37,262 nucleotides of DNA from DATATB01 sp036268995 (GTDB lineage Bacteria; Planctomycetota; Planctomycetia; Pirellulales; PNKZ01): positions 1 through 37,262 of the forward strand of contig DATATB010000014.1 of assembly GCA_036268995.1 (NCBI GenBank), in the 5' to 3' direction. Position 1 is the first letter of the stretch. Every line of letters begins with the position of its first letter. This document shows, piece by piece, positions 15,225 through 24,185 of this stretch. Under the pieces are notes generated by a model. The model saw only the letters and a program-made list of their open reading frames with translations, was not told where the DNA came from and ran no database searches. The position numbers and the translations under genes were made by a program.

Positions 15225-15251
15225 GAAGAGCCAAACACAAGGAGCATCCAC

Positions 15252-15695
15252 ATGGTTTTCCGCAGAACAGACGGCGGACTGGCCGTCGGCCAGTTGCGGC
15301 GGGAAATGGATCGTCTTTTCGGCGATTTCTTTGGTCCCGGCGGCACGGCCCAGGCCATATTCCCCGCTCGCGGTTTTCCCGCGCTCAATATCTGGGAACA
15401 AGGCGACGCCTTGCTGGCCGAAGCCGAAGTACCGGGCGTCAAGCCCGAGGATGTCGACGTCTCGGTGGTCGGCGCCGAGTTGGTGATCAAAGGCCACCGC
15501 GGTGGCGGACAGCCGGACGGCGTGTCTTACCATCGGCGCGAACGCGGCGTGGGCGAGTTTTCGCGCACGGTGCGGTTGCCCGTCGAAATCGACGCGGACA
15601 AGGTCTCGGCAAAATTGCAGGACGGTGTCTTGCGGATCACGCTGCCTAAGGCCACGGCCGTGAAGCCGCGAAAAATTGAAGTCAATGCGGGCTGA
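15252..15695 (+). CDS. Hsp20 small heat-shock protein, copy 1
   Basis: This is a 147-residue ATP-independent holdase chaperone that binds unfolding proteins. The alpha-crystallin domain runs from about 45 to 137: 'ALNIWEQGDALLAEAEVPGVKPEDVDVSVVGAELVIKG', 'SYHRRERGVGEFSRTVRLPVEID' and 'LQDGVLRITLPKA'. The C-terminal 'KIEV' resembles the I-x-I/V motif used for oligomer assembly. The ATG at 15252 is chosen for its AAGGAG ribosome site; an in-frame start 46 codons upstream would run through the inverted repeat. A second hsp20 gene follows after 70 bases in the same direction, so the two are probably co-transcribed. The sequences are diverged, suggesting mixed oligomers or division of labour. Confidence 0.9.
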   Translation: MVFRRTDGGLAVGQLRREMDRLFGDFFGPGGTAQAIFPARGFPALNIWEQGDALLAEAEVPGVKPEDVDVSVVGAELVIKGHRGGGQPDGVSYHRRERGVGEFSRTVRLPVEIDADKVSAKLQDGVLRITLPKATAVKPRKIEVNAG

Positions 15696-15765
15696 TGCTT
15701 CGGCATCGACGCCTGCTGTGTCTAACCCATAACGCAAACCTGAAAATATCGGAGGCCAGACCCCC

Positions 15766-16164
15766 ATGGCTACTGAGACCACGTTTGAAAAACAGGCCGA
15801 CGAACCTACGTCGGCCGAACGCACGCGGAGCGGCCAGTTCTTCCGGCCCAACGTCGACATTGTCGAACAGGGCGACGAATTGGTGCTCGTCACCGATTTG
15901 CCGGGCGTCAAACCCAGCGATATCGACGTGCATTTCGAAGACGGAGAACTATCGATCCACGGCCGTGTTCAGCCTCGGGCCGCGGACGCAAAGGAGTTTC
16001 TGTTGGCGGAATATGGCGTCGGCGATTTTTATCGCACGTTTCGCGTTAGCGAACAGATCGACGCGACGAAAATTCATGCCGACTACAACAGCGGCGTGCT
16101 GACCCTGCACTTGCCCAAGGTCGAGGCGATCAAGCCGCGAAAGATCGCAGTGCAGGTGTCGTAA
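15766..16164 (+). CDS. Hsp20 small heat-shock protein, copy 2
   Basis: This 132-residue alpha-crystallin-domain chaperone is the probable partner of the hsp20 just upstream. The domain covers about 27-125: 'FFRPNVDIVEQGDELVLVTDLPGVKPSDIDVHFEDGELSIHG', 'EYGVGDFYRTFRVSEQID' and 'YNSGVLTLHLPKVEAIKPRKIAVQ'. The C-terminal 'KIAV' stands in for the I-x-I/V motif. The start has a clear GGAGG ribosome site. Tandem hsp20 pairs are common in environmental bacteria. No terminator with a T-run was seen after the stop. Confidence 0.9.
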   Translation: MATETTFEKQADEPTSAERTRSGQFFRPNVDIVEQGDELVLVTDLPGVKPSDIDVHFEDGELSIHGRVQPRAADAKEFLLAEYGVGDFYRTFRVSEQIDATKIHADYNSGVLTLHLPKVEAIKPRKIAVQVS

Positions 16165-16371
16165 AACTCCGGTAAGCGTTTAAAAACCTGCTACGGCCCG
16201 ATTTGGTTGCGCGGCCCTGACATGCCAGAGCGTGTCCGGGCCGCCGCCGTTTTCGTCGGTCCCCGCGACACACGCGTGCGTTGTAGACGCGATGTGGGAC
16301 TGCTAGGATCCGCAAGCAGCGGGCAATCACGTTTTGGCATGGTTTCAACACAGCGAGCCGGAAGGGTTGTC

Positions 16372-18660
16372 ATGGGCAAGTTCGAGCGGCCGGTGCGAGC
16401 AGCGATCCAGGTCTTGTGCGTGCTGGCCGGTGGGCTTGTCGCGTGGAGCGGCTGCTCGCGGCCCTCCGCAGAACCGGCCGGCGATACGCTGTCGTCGCCC
16501 GAATTGAACGACGAAGATCAAAGCTCGGTGTCATTGGCCGAGAGCAAACATCGTCCCACGCCCGCCTGGCTGGAGAATGGAAAATTGAAGTATCCGCAAA
16601 CCCATCGCGGCGACGTGAGCGACGAGTATTTCGGCACGCGCGTCGCTGATCCGTATCGCTGGCTCGAAGAGCCAGGCAGCCCGGAGACGAAGGCCTGGAT
16701 CAAGGCCGAAAACGATTTGACTTTCTCCGTGCTGGAAAATATTCCGCAACGGCCGCAGATCCATCGCCGGCTGACCGAGCTGTGGGATTACGAGCGGTTT
16801 GGCGTGCCGTCCACGCGCGGCGGCAAGTATTTCTTCACGCGCAACGATGGCTTGCAAAACCAGAGCGTGCTGTACGTGGCCGACACGTTGGAGGGCAAAC
16901 CCCGCGCTCTGCTCGATCCGAACGATTGGTCGCCCGACGGCACGGTGGCCTTGAAGGGCTATGCGCCCAGCGACGACGGCAAGCTGCTGGCCTATGGCCG
17001 CGCCACGGCCGGCTCGGATTGGGAAGAGTGGAAGATTCGCGACGTCGAAACCGGCAAAGACCGCGACGATCATCTGCGCTGGATCAAATTCTCGGGCGCT
17101 TCCTGGGCCCACGACGGCAGCGGCTTTTACTACAGCCGCTACGACGAGCCGCAGAAGGAAACCGAGCTGACCGGCACCAACTACCACCAGAAGCTCTATT
17201 TCCATCGCGTCGGCGACGACCAGGCCAAAGACCGCCTGGTGTATGAGCGCAAGGACGAAAAGGAGTGGGGCTTCTACGGTGAGGTGACCGACGATGGCCG
17301 CTACCTGGTGATCAACGTCACGCGCGGCACCGAGCGCAAGAACCTGATCTTTTACATCGATCTCGAAGAGAAGGACGCGAAAGTCGTCGAGTTGATTGGA
17401 AGTTGGGATGCCCAGTTCGATTTCGTCGATAACGACGGCGACAAGTTCTGGCTGGTCACCGACGCGGACGCTCCGCGTTATCGGCTGATCCAGGTGGATC
17501 TGCGGCACTCGGACCGCAAGCAATGGAAAGAAGTGATTCCCCAGTCGAAGGCCGTGCTGGAAAGCGTGTCGCTCGTGGGCGATCGCTTTTTCGCCACCTT
17601 CATGGCCGACGCCCAGAACGTGGTGAACACTTACGACCTGGCGGGCAAACAATCGGGCACGTTGGAACTGCCCGGCATCGGCTCGGTGGGGGGCTTCACC
17701 GGCCGGCGGCAGGACAAGGAGACATTTTACAGCTTCACGAGCTTCACGACGCCCACGACGATCTTCCGCTATGACATGGACAAAAATCGCGGCGTGGTGT
17801 TTCGCAAGCCCAAAGTCCAATTCAAGCCCGACCGCTACGAAACGCGGCAAGTGTTCTACACGAGTCGCGACGGCACGAAGGTGCCGATGTTCATCACGGC
17901 CCGCAAGGGCCTGGAACTGAACGGCCAGAACCCGACGAACCTGTGGGGCTATGGCGGGTTCAACATTTCGATCACGCCGGCCTTTTCGCCCAGCCGGATC
18001 GTGTGGCTCGAAATGGGCGGCGTGCTGGCCATTCCAAACCTGCGCGGCGGCGGCGAATATGGCCGCGAGTGGCACGAAGCCGGCATGAAACAGCACAAGC
18101 AGAACGTGTTCGACGACTTCATTGCCGCGGCCGAGTATTTGATTCGCGAGCGCTATACCTCCACGCCCAAACTGGCAATCAGCGGCGGCAGCAATGGCGG
18201 ACTGCTGGTGGGCGCGGTGATGACCCAGCGGCCCGAGCTGTTCGGGGCGGCGCTGCCGGCCGTCGGCGTGCTCGATATGTTGCGCTTCCAGAAATTCACG
18301 ATCGGCTGGGCCTGGGTCTCGGATTACGGTTCGTCGGACAACGAGCAGGACTTTCGCACGCTGATCAAGTATTCCCCGCTCCAGAACATCCGGCCGCACA
18401 CCAACTACCCGGCCACGCTGATCGAAACGGGCGACCACGACGACCGCGTCGTGCCGGCGCACAGCTTCAAGTTCGCCGCGGCCTTGCAGGCGGCACAGGC
18501 CGGCCCCAATCCGATTTTGATCCGCATTGAGACGAGCGCCGGCCACGGGGCCGGCAAGCCCACGAGCAAAATGATCGAGGAAGTCGGCGACGGCTATGCC
18601 TTTCTTGTCCGAGCCCTGGACATGCCGCTGGACGACGATTTTGGCAAAGGCGGCCAATAG
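16372..18660 (+). CDS. Prolyl oligopeptidase (S9A), exported
   Basis: This is a 762-residue serine peptidase that cleaves short peptides after proline. The N-terminal signal-like segment has a hydrophobic core, 'AIQVLCVLAGGLVAWSGC', whose Cys28 could be a lipoprotein site, although the lipobox is imperfect (Trp at -3). The N-terminal S9A region ('RVADPYRWLEEPGSPETKAWIKAEN') and a seven-bladed propeller region (roughly 120-450) precede the hydrolase domain. The catalytic residues are Ser607 in 'SGGSNGGL', Asp about 690-691 in 'GDHDDRVVP' and His725 in 'SAGHGAGK'. The start is set by GGAAGGG before the ATG at 16372; a longer frame begins at 16207 without support. It is likely a single-gene unit acting outside the cytoplasm. 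Confidence 0.9.
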   Translation: MGKFERPVRAAIQVLCVLAGGLVAWSGCSRPSAEPAGDTLSSPELNDEDQSSVSLAESKHRPTPAWLENGKLKYPQTHRGDVSDEYFGTRVADPYRWLEEPGSPETKAWIKAENDLTFSVLENIPQRPQIHRRLTELWDYERFGVPSTRGGKYFFTRNDGLQNQSVLYVADTLEGKPRALLDPNDWSPDGTVALKGYAPSDDGKLLAYGRATAGSDWEEWKIRDVETGKDRDDHLRWIKFSGASWAHDGSGFYYSRYDEPQKETELTGTNYHQKLYFHRVGDDQAKDRLVYERKDEKEWGFYGEVTDDGRYLVINVTRGTERKNLIFYIDLEEKDAKVVELIGSWDAQFDFVDNDGDKFWLVTDADAPRYRLIQVDLRHSDRKQWKEVIPQSKAVLESVSLVGDRFFATFMADAQNVVNTYDLAGKQSGTLELPGIGSVGGFTGRRQDKETFYSFTSFTTPTTIFRYDMDKNRGVVFRKPKVQFKPDRYETRQVFYTSRDGTKVPMFITARKGLELNGQNPTNLWGYGGFNISITPAFSPSRIVWLEMGGVLAIPNLRGGGEYGREWHEAGMKQHKQNVFDDFIAAAEYLIRERYTSTPKLAISGGSNGGLLVGAVMTQRPELFGAALPAVGVLDMLRFQKFTIGWAWVSDYGSSDNEQDFRTLIKYSPLQNIRPHTNYPATLIETGDHDDRVVPAHSFKFAAALQAAQAGPNPILIRIETSAGHGAGKPTSKMIEEVGDGYAFLVRALDMPLDDDFGKGGQ

Positions 18661-18780
18661 TTGGCGGGCCGGCTGGCACGTTGAACGATCCGTGACCGCA
18701 GCGATTGGCCAGGGACCTTTTTTTGCATGCTGTCGCTGCGATTTGTGGCCCAAACGTGCCGGAATCAAAGTCCGATTGCT

Positions 18781-18796
18781 TGGCACACTGATTGCT
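18781..18796 (+). promoter_or_regulatory. Sigma-54 (-24/-12) promoter upstream of glgX
   Basis: TGGCAC-N5-TTGCT at 18781-18796, preceded by T, matches the -24/-12 consensus (YTGGCACG-N4-TTGCW) at all but one conserved position, with correct spacing of GG and GC. It predicts transcription from about 18807, 52 bases before the glgX ATG. No enhancer-binding site was recognised. A chance match is possible, but the fit and position are good. Confidence 0.6.
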
Positions 18797-18858
18797 AAGC
18801 CACACGCGACCTCCCTGTGAAAAATCATCCGCGATCGAGATAGGACGAAGGTAAAACA

Positions 18859-21081
18859 ATGGAACGCCGCGTTTGGCCAGGAAAACCGTATCCGCTGGGC
18901 GCTACGTGGGACGGTAACGGCACGAACTTCGCGCTTTACTCGGAAAATGCCGAGAAGGTCGAGCTGTGCCTGTTCGACCCCGTCGACTTTAAGCAAACCG
19001 AGTGCATTCGCTTGAGCGAGCACACCGACATGGTCTGGCATGGTTACCTGCCGGACGTGCCGCCGGGGCAGCTCTATGGGTATCGTTGTCACGGACCCTA
19101 TGATCCGGCCAACGGTCATCGCTTCAATCCCAACAAGTTGCTGCTCGATCCGTACGCCAAGGCGATCGGTCGCCCGCTGACTTGGGGCGACGAAATGTTC
19201 GCCTACAAGGTCGGCGATCCTACCGGCGACCTGTCGTTCGACGATCGCGACAACGCGCACTTGGCGCCGCTGGGTCAGGTGATCGACCAGGCCTTTACCT
19301 GGGGCGACGACCGGCCGCCCATGACGCCTTGGCAAAAAACGGTGATCTACGAACTGCACGTCAAGGGCTTCACACAGCAGCATCCCGAAATCGGCGACGG
19401 CCTCCGCGGCAGCTATGCGGCCTTGGGATCGGAGCCCGCCATTCGGCATCTCAAATCGCTGGGCATCACGGCCGTCGAACTGCTGCCCGTGCATTACCAC
19501 ATCGACGATCGCCATTTGGAAGACCGCAAGCTGGTGAACTATTGGGGCTACAACACGTTGGGGTTTTTCGCGGTCGAGCCCAAGTTCGATGCGCCGGGCT
19601 TTCCGCTTGAGGCGCTGCGCGAGTTCAAGACGATGGTCCGTTCGCTGCACGCGGCCGGCATCGAGGTGATTCTCGACGTGGTCTACAACCACACGGCCGA
19701 AGGCAACCAGAACGGCCCGACGCTCTCGTTCCGCGGCATCGACAACGCGTCGTATTATCGCCTCTCGCCCGAGGACAAGCGGTACTACACGGATTTCACC
19801 GGCTGCGGCAACACGTTTCACATGCAAAATCCGCGGGTGCTGCAATTCGTCATGGACAGCCTGCGGTACTGGATCACGGACATGCACGTCGACGGTTTCC
19901 GCTTCGATCTGGCCAGCACGCTGGCTCGCGAGCTGCACGCGGTGGACAAGCTGGGCGCGTTCTTCGACATCATTCACCAGGATCCGATCATTTCGCAGGT
20001 CAAGCTGATCGCCGAGCCGTGGGACTTGGGCGAAGGCGGTTACCAGGTCGGCAACTTTCCGGCCTTGTGGAGCGAGTGGAACGGCAAATACCGCGACTGC
20101 GTGCGTCGTTTCTGGAAGGGCGACGGCGGCATGGTGAGCGAGTTTGCCACGCGCTTTTGCGGCAGCAGCGATTTATATGAATGGAGTAGCCGGCGGCCGC
20201 ACGCCAGCATCAATTTCGTCACTTGCCACGACGGGTTCACGCTGGAAGACCTGGTGTCGTACGATCAGAAGCACAACGAAGCCAATGGCGAAGAAAACCG
20301 GGATGGCACCAACGACAACTTGAGTTGGAATTGCGGAGTCGAAGGCCCCACGGATGATCCCAAGATTCTCGAACTACGCGACCGCAAAAAGCGGAACTTC
20401 ATCGCCACGCTGCTCTTCTCGCAGGGGGTGCCCATGCTGCTGGCCGGCGATGAAATGGGCCACACGCAGCGCGGCAGCAACAACGCTTATTGCCAGGACA
20501 ACGAAATCACCTGGCTCAACTGGAACCTCGACGACCGGCAAAAGCAGTTGCTCGAATTTACGCAGCGCGTAATCAAGGTTTATCACAGCCAGCCGGTCTT
20601 TCATCGCCGCCGGTTTTTTCATGGCCAGGCCATCCAGGGATCCGAGGCCCCGGATATCACCTGGCTGAACGTCAACGGCGAGGAAATGGACGACGGTGCC
20701 TGGCGCGATTCGTTTGTGCGTTGCCTGGGCGTGCAACTATTCGGCAATGAACTCGACGTCGACGAGCATGGCGAGCAAATCAGCGGCGATACGCTGTTGA
20801 TGCTGTTCAACGCCGACCACGGCAACGAGATTCCTTTCAATCTGCCGGAACTGGTCGACGACCACTATTGGGAACTGCTGCTGGACACGGCCCGCGGCGT
20901 TGCGACCGAATGCCCGGCCAAGGAAGTCGAGTCGCCATACAAGCTGGGTCCGTGCTCGGTCGTTCTGCTGCGCGAGTCGGGCCCCGAAGGTGCGCAAGTC
21001 GTGGCCACGGTTCGCACGGCCAAAGGCCGTACACCGACCGGGCCCGCCAAAAGCATGCCGGCTACACCACCCGGCAAATGA
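18859..21081 (+). CDS. glgX: Glycogen debranching enzyme GlgX
   Basis: This 740-residue GH13 enzyme hydrolyses alpha-1,6 branches of glycogen or limit dextrins. An N-terminal CBM48-like domain ('YPLGATWDGNGTNFALYSENAEKVELCLFD') is followed by the catalytic barrel with 'DVVYNHTAEG', the nucleophile Asp350 in 'DGFRFDLAS', the acid/base Glu386 in 'AEPWD' and Asp458 in 'TCHDGFTL'. The C-terminal beta domain ends in a basic, Pro-rich tail. Length and motifs match GlgX/TreX isoamylases. It is preceded by a near-consensus sigma-54 promoter, so glycogen use may respond to a specific signal. Its last 20 bases overlap the convergent methyltransferase gene. Confidence 0.95.
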   Translation: MERRVWPGKPYPLGATWDGNGTNFALYSENAEKVELCLFDPVDFKQTECIRLSEHTDMVWHGYLPDVPPGQLYGYRCHGPYDPANGHRFNPNKLLLDPYAKAIGRPLTWGDEMFAYKVGDPTGDLSFDDRDNAHLAPLGQVIDQAFTWGDDRPPMTPWQKTVIYELHVKGFTQQHPEIGDGLRGSYAALGSEPAIRHLKSLGITAVELLPVHYHIDDRHLEDRKLVNYWGYNTLGFFAVEPKFDAPGFPLEALREFKTMVRSLHAAGIEVILDVVYNHTAEGNQNGPTLSFRGIDNASYYRLSPEDKRYYTDFTGCGNTFHMQNPRVLQFVMDSLRYWITDMHVDGFRFDLASTLARELHAVDKLGAFFDIIHQDPIISQVKLIAEPWDLGEGGYQVGNFPALWSEWNGKYRDCVRRFWKGDGGMVSEFATRFCGSSDLYEWSSRRPHASINFVTCHDGFTLEDLVSYDQKHNEANGEENRDGTNDNLSWNCGVEGPTDDPKILELRDRKKRNFIATLLFSQGVPMLLAGDEMGHTQRGSNNAYCQDNEITWLNWNLDDRQKQLLEFTQRVIKVYHSQPVFHRRRFFHGQAIQGSEAPDITWLNVNGEEMDDGAWRDSFVRCLGVQLFGNELDVDEHGEQISGDTLLMLFNADHGNEIPFNLPELVDDHYWELLLDTARGVATECPAKEVESPYKLGPCSVVLLRESGPEGAQVVATVRTAKGRTPTGPAKSMPATPPGK

Positions 21082-22315
21082 AGCACTTCAGGTAGTCACC
21101 TTCCATGCAGGTGGCGGCGACGGGGTGATCGGGCGCGGCGCCGCGCTGCTCGAGGATCTGAATCTCGCGGCCGGTGCGCTGCGCGACGTCGGCCAGCATG
21201 AAGGCAAAATCCTCGCGGCTGACGTGCCCCGAGCAACTGCACGTGACCAGGATGCCGCCCGGCTCGATCACCGAAACGGCCAGCCGGTTCAGATGATGAT
21301 AGGCCCGCATCGCGTCGTCCACCGCCGCCCGGGTGCGGGCAAACTTGGGCGGATCGAGCACGACGACGCCAAAGTGTTCGTGCCCCGCCGCCAATGAATC
21401 CAATTGCTCGAAACAATCGGCCGTTTCGAAGCGCGCGTGGGCCTGGCCATTGAGCTGCGCATTGGCCCTGGCCAGCGTGATGGCCTTGGGGCTGGAATCG
21501 ACGCCCACGATCTCGCGGGCGCCGCCGACCGCAGCGGCCAAAAGCCCGAACGCGCCGCTATAGCAGAACAAATCGAGCACGCGCCGGCCGGCGCAATACT
21601 GCGCGGCGGCCAGGCGGTTTTGGCGCTGATCGAGAAAGAAGCCGGTCTTTTGGCCGCCCGCCAGGTCCACCCCGTAGCGCACGCCATGCTCTTCGATAAA
21701 GACCGGCCCATCCGGCGCTTCGCCGTCGAGTAGACCATCTTCCAGCGTGATCCCTTCGGCGCGATTCATGTCGCGATCGGTTCTGACAAGCAGTCCGCGA
21801 TAGCCGACCAGCTCGCGAATCAGCGGAATCCATTCTTCCTCCAGTCGCCGGGCCATTGCCAGCGCCGTGGCTTGCACGACCAGGTAATCGCCAAACCGAT
21901 CCAGCAGCAAGCCGCTCAATCCATCGGCCTCGCTAAAGACCAACCGGCAGCCGCCGCCGGGCTGCAAGTATCCCAACTGCCGGCGCAGCGCAATGGCCGA
22001 CTCGAGCCGGCCGCGCCAAAACGCCGTGTCCAGCGGCTGCCCAGCCTCCCAGCTATAGAGCCTCACACGGATCCGGCTATGACGGTTGTAGCAGCCGCGC
22101 GCGATCCATTGGCCGCGATCGGAATACAAGTCGACGACGTCGCCGTCCGCCGGGTCACCCTTGACCTGCGCAATGGCCGTTTCGAGCACCCAAGGGTGGC
22201 GGCCGAAAAACGGGCGTACTTTACGCGGCCGCAAGACGACACGCGGCAGAGAATCGAGCGAGGTGGGTTCAGCGGCAGCGATGGCAAAATCCCTGTGTTT
22301 GATCGACCGAGACAA
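21062..22315 (-). CDS. rlmI: RlmI-type class I SAM rRNA methyltransferase
   Basis: This 417-residue protein shows the RlmI architecture: an N-terminal PUA domain ('RHPWVLETAI... GDVVDLYSDRGQWIARGCYN'), a middle region ('FSEADGLSGLLLDRFGDYLVVQ') and a C-terminal SAM-binding methyltransferase domain with 'KTGFFLDQRQNR', motif I 'VLDLFCYSGAFGLLA', 'VVLDPPKFAR' and 'TCSCSGHVSREDF'. E. coli RlmI methylates 23S rRNA C1962. Orthology here is likely, but other RNA targets are possible. The frame opens with TTG at 22313-22315 and no ATG occurs before the PUA domain, so the start is uncertain. It is transcribed toward glgX with a 20-base tail-to-tail overlap. Confidence 0.88.
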   Translation of the reverse strand: MSRSIKHRDFAIAAAEPTSLDSLPRVVLRPRKVRPFFGRHPWVLETAIAQVKGDPADGDVVDLYSDRGQWIARGCYNRHSRIRVRLYSWEAGQPLDTAFWRGRLESAIALRRQLGYLQPGGGCRLVFSEADGLSGLLLDRFGDYLVVQATALAMARRLEEEWIPLIRELVGYRGLLVRTDRDMNRAEGITLEDGLLDGEAPDGPVFIEEHGVRYGVDLAGGQKTGFFLDQRQNRLAAAQYCAGRRVLDLFCYSGAFGLLAAAVGGAREIVGVDSSPKAITLARANAQLNGQAHARFETADCFEQLDSLAAGHEHFGVVVLDPPKFARTRAAVDDAMRAYHHLNRLAVSVIEPGGILVTCSCSGHVSREDFAFMLADVAQRTGREIQILEQRGAAPDHPVAATCMEGDYLKCFICRVV

Positions 22316-22564
22316 CGGTCGGGTTGTAACGGAAAGTGCGAGAATTCCGACGGTTCCGTTGGCGCCGCCGCAAAAGTCTCACGAATTCGGCGACAAAGCA
22401 CGAATCATCCGACGGCTTCCAGCCCCGCGGACGATTTCCGACTTTACCGATTAGCAACCGCGACCTATTTGTTGTCAATGGGGGTCAGCGCGGGCAATCG
22501 CCGCATTGCGCCCAGGACACGTGGTTGCGTCCGTCCGATTTGCAAGTGCCGAGACTACAGGGCC

Positions 22565-24181
22565 ATGCTCAATCCGCGCTTCGAAATCAGCCTGTTGGTG
22601 TTCTTGGGTGTTTCGGCCGTTCAACTGGTGTTGGGGGCCACATTCGGCTGGCTGTTGCAGCTCTGCCGACAGCAGCCCGAACCGGTCGAAAATGCCGATG
22701 CCACCCTGGCCAAAGAAGCCCTGGCCCGGTTGTACGAATTGACCGGCAGCTTGGGACAAAATGTCGATCAGCACGCCTCCCGCGTCGAGTCGATCGGCAA
22801 GGAATTGGCGCTGGCGCAAGACCGCGGCGGGCCCGAGTTGCAATCCGCCATCCTCACCGCGGCCGCCCAATTGGCCGAGGCCAACGAGCGCTTGCAAGGC
22901 GAGCTGGTTTCGGCCGAACGAAAACTCGAAGAACAGGCCGGCCAACTCCAAAGTCAGATGGTCGAGGCCCGCACCGACTCGCTCACCGGCCTGGCCAACC
23001 GCCGGGCGTTCGACACGCAACTGGCCCAGCACCTGGCGCGCTTCAATCCGCAAGAGACGCCGGTGGGCTTGATCTTGTTTGACATCGATCATTTCAAGCA
23101 ATTCAACGACACGCACGGCCACCTGGCCGGCGACGTGGTGTTGCGCGGCGTGGCCCAAGTGCTGTACCGCTCGATGCGCAACGTCGACATGGTGGCCCGC
23201 TACGGCGGCGAAGAGTTTGCCGTGATCGTGCCCGCCGGCGATGCGCTCGAGGCCGCCAATGCGGCCCGCGCGGCCGTCGAGGCCAGCCGCTTCGAGTTCG
23301 AGGGCGCCAGCCTGCAAGTCACCGTCAGCGGTGGCGTCGCGGAAGTCCGAACCGGCGACGATCCCGAGACGGTCATCAAGCGTGCCGACGAGGCCCTGTA
23401 TGCTTCGAAGAAGGCGGGCCGCAACCGCACGAGCCATCACGACGATTTGGCGTCGAGCACCAGCGCCTTGCCGGCTCCTCGCCCTGCCGAGCCGCAGCAG
23501 CCAGAGGCGACAGGCGCGCGGGCCGAATTCAAGCGGCGCCCCATGCCTGCCACGCAGGCCGAAATCGAGCAGCAGGCCGCGCGCCCGAAGCGCCAGCCAA
23601 GCGACGCGCCGGCCATTGCCGGCAGCTCAGGCTCGTCCGAGCAGCCTGAAGCGCAGGATCTCCGCGACGGTTTGACCCGCTTGCCCGACCGCCACGCGCT
23701 GTTCGAGGAACTCGACCGCCGCATGGCCGAAGCCAAACGCAACGACACCGGCGTGTCGCTGGTCCTGGCCGATATCGACGAACTGCAAGTCCTGAACGAT
23801 ACCCACGGGCTGGAAACCGGCGACGTCGTGCTGCGGGCCGTGACGCAGTTCCTGTCGGCCGCCTTGCGGTCGATGGATATGATTGCCCGCTACGACGGCG
23901 ACCGCTTTGCCTTGGTGCTGCCCGGCACCCAACTGGATTCAGCGACGGAGATTGCCGAGCGCATTCGCAGTGCGATTGGCGTGTGCAAGCTCCGGGTGGG
24001 CGAAAGCGATATCCGCTTTACGATCAGCACGGGCGTCGCCCAGGCCGTCATGCACGACGACAGCGAGTCGCTCATGCGTCGTTCAACGGCGGCCCTGCAT
24101 GCCGCCAAGGCCGCCGGCCGCAATTGCACCTACCTTCACAGCGGCCAGCAAGTCGAAGCCGTCAACGTGGCGGTGGGATAA
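22565..24181 (+). CDS. Tandem GGDEF protein, membrane-anchored
   Basis: This 538-residue protein probably makes and/or senses cyclic di-GMP. One transmembrane helix (about 6-31) is followed by a coiled-coil region (about 45-135). The first GGDEF domain has the signature GGEEF at 214-218 and an inhibitory-site RNVD at 205-208, five residues upstream, so it looks active and feedback-inhibited. After a low-complexity linker (about 295-360) a second domain has DGDRF at 444-448 in place of GGDEF but keeps RSMD at 435-438. That suggests a catalytically dead domain that may still bind cyclic di-GMP. The start at 22565 is where the helix begins. The open frame extends 231 codons upstream across the divergent gene and is not meaningful there. 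Confidence 0.9.
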   Translation: MLNPRFEISLLVFLGVSAVQLVLGATFGWLLQLCRQQPEPVENADATLAKEALARLYELTGSLGQNVDQHASRVESIGKELALAQDRGGPELQSAILTAAAQLAEANERLQGELVSAERKLEEQAGQLQSQMVEARTDSLTGLANRRAFDTQLAQHLARFNPQETPVGLILFDIDHFKQFNDTHGHLAGDVVLRGVAQVLYRSMRNVDMVARYGGEEFAVIVPAGDALEAANAARAAVEASRFEFEGASLQVTVSGGVAEVRTGDDPETVIKRADEALYASKKAGRNRTSHHDDLASSTSALPAPRPAEPQQPEATGARAEFKRRPMPATQAEIEQQAARPKRQPSDAPAIAGSSGSSEQPEAQDLRDGLTRLPDRHALFEELDRRMAEAKRNDTGVSLVLADIDELQVLNDTHGLETGDVVLRAVTQFLSAALRSMDMIARYDGDRFALVLPGTQLDSATEIAERIRSAIGVCKLRVGESDIRFTISTGVAQAVMHDDSESLMRRSTAALHAAKAAGRNCTYLHSGQQVEAVNVAVG

Positions 24182-24185
24182 GGGG

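Noticed and set aside
16531..19977. 1148-codon open frame on the minus strand
   Set aside because: It is antisense to the prolyl oligopeptidase and glgX, both with full catalytic motifs. The translation is rich in His, Arg and Val with no domain, a typical GC-rich shadow.
21872..22564. Upstream 231 codons of the GGDEF open frame
   Set aside because: This part is antisense to the RlmI-type gene and the intergenic region. The real protein starts at its membrane helix at 22565.
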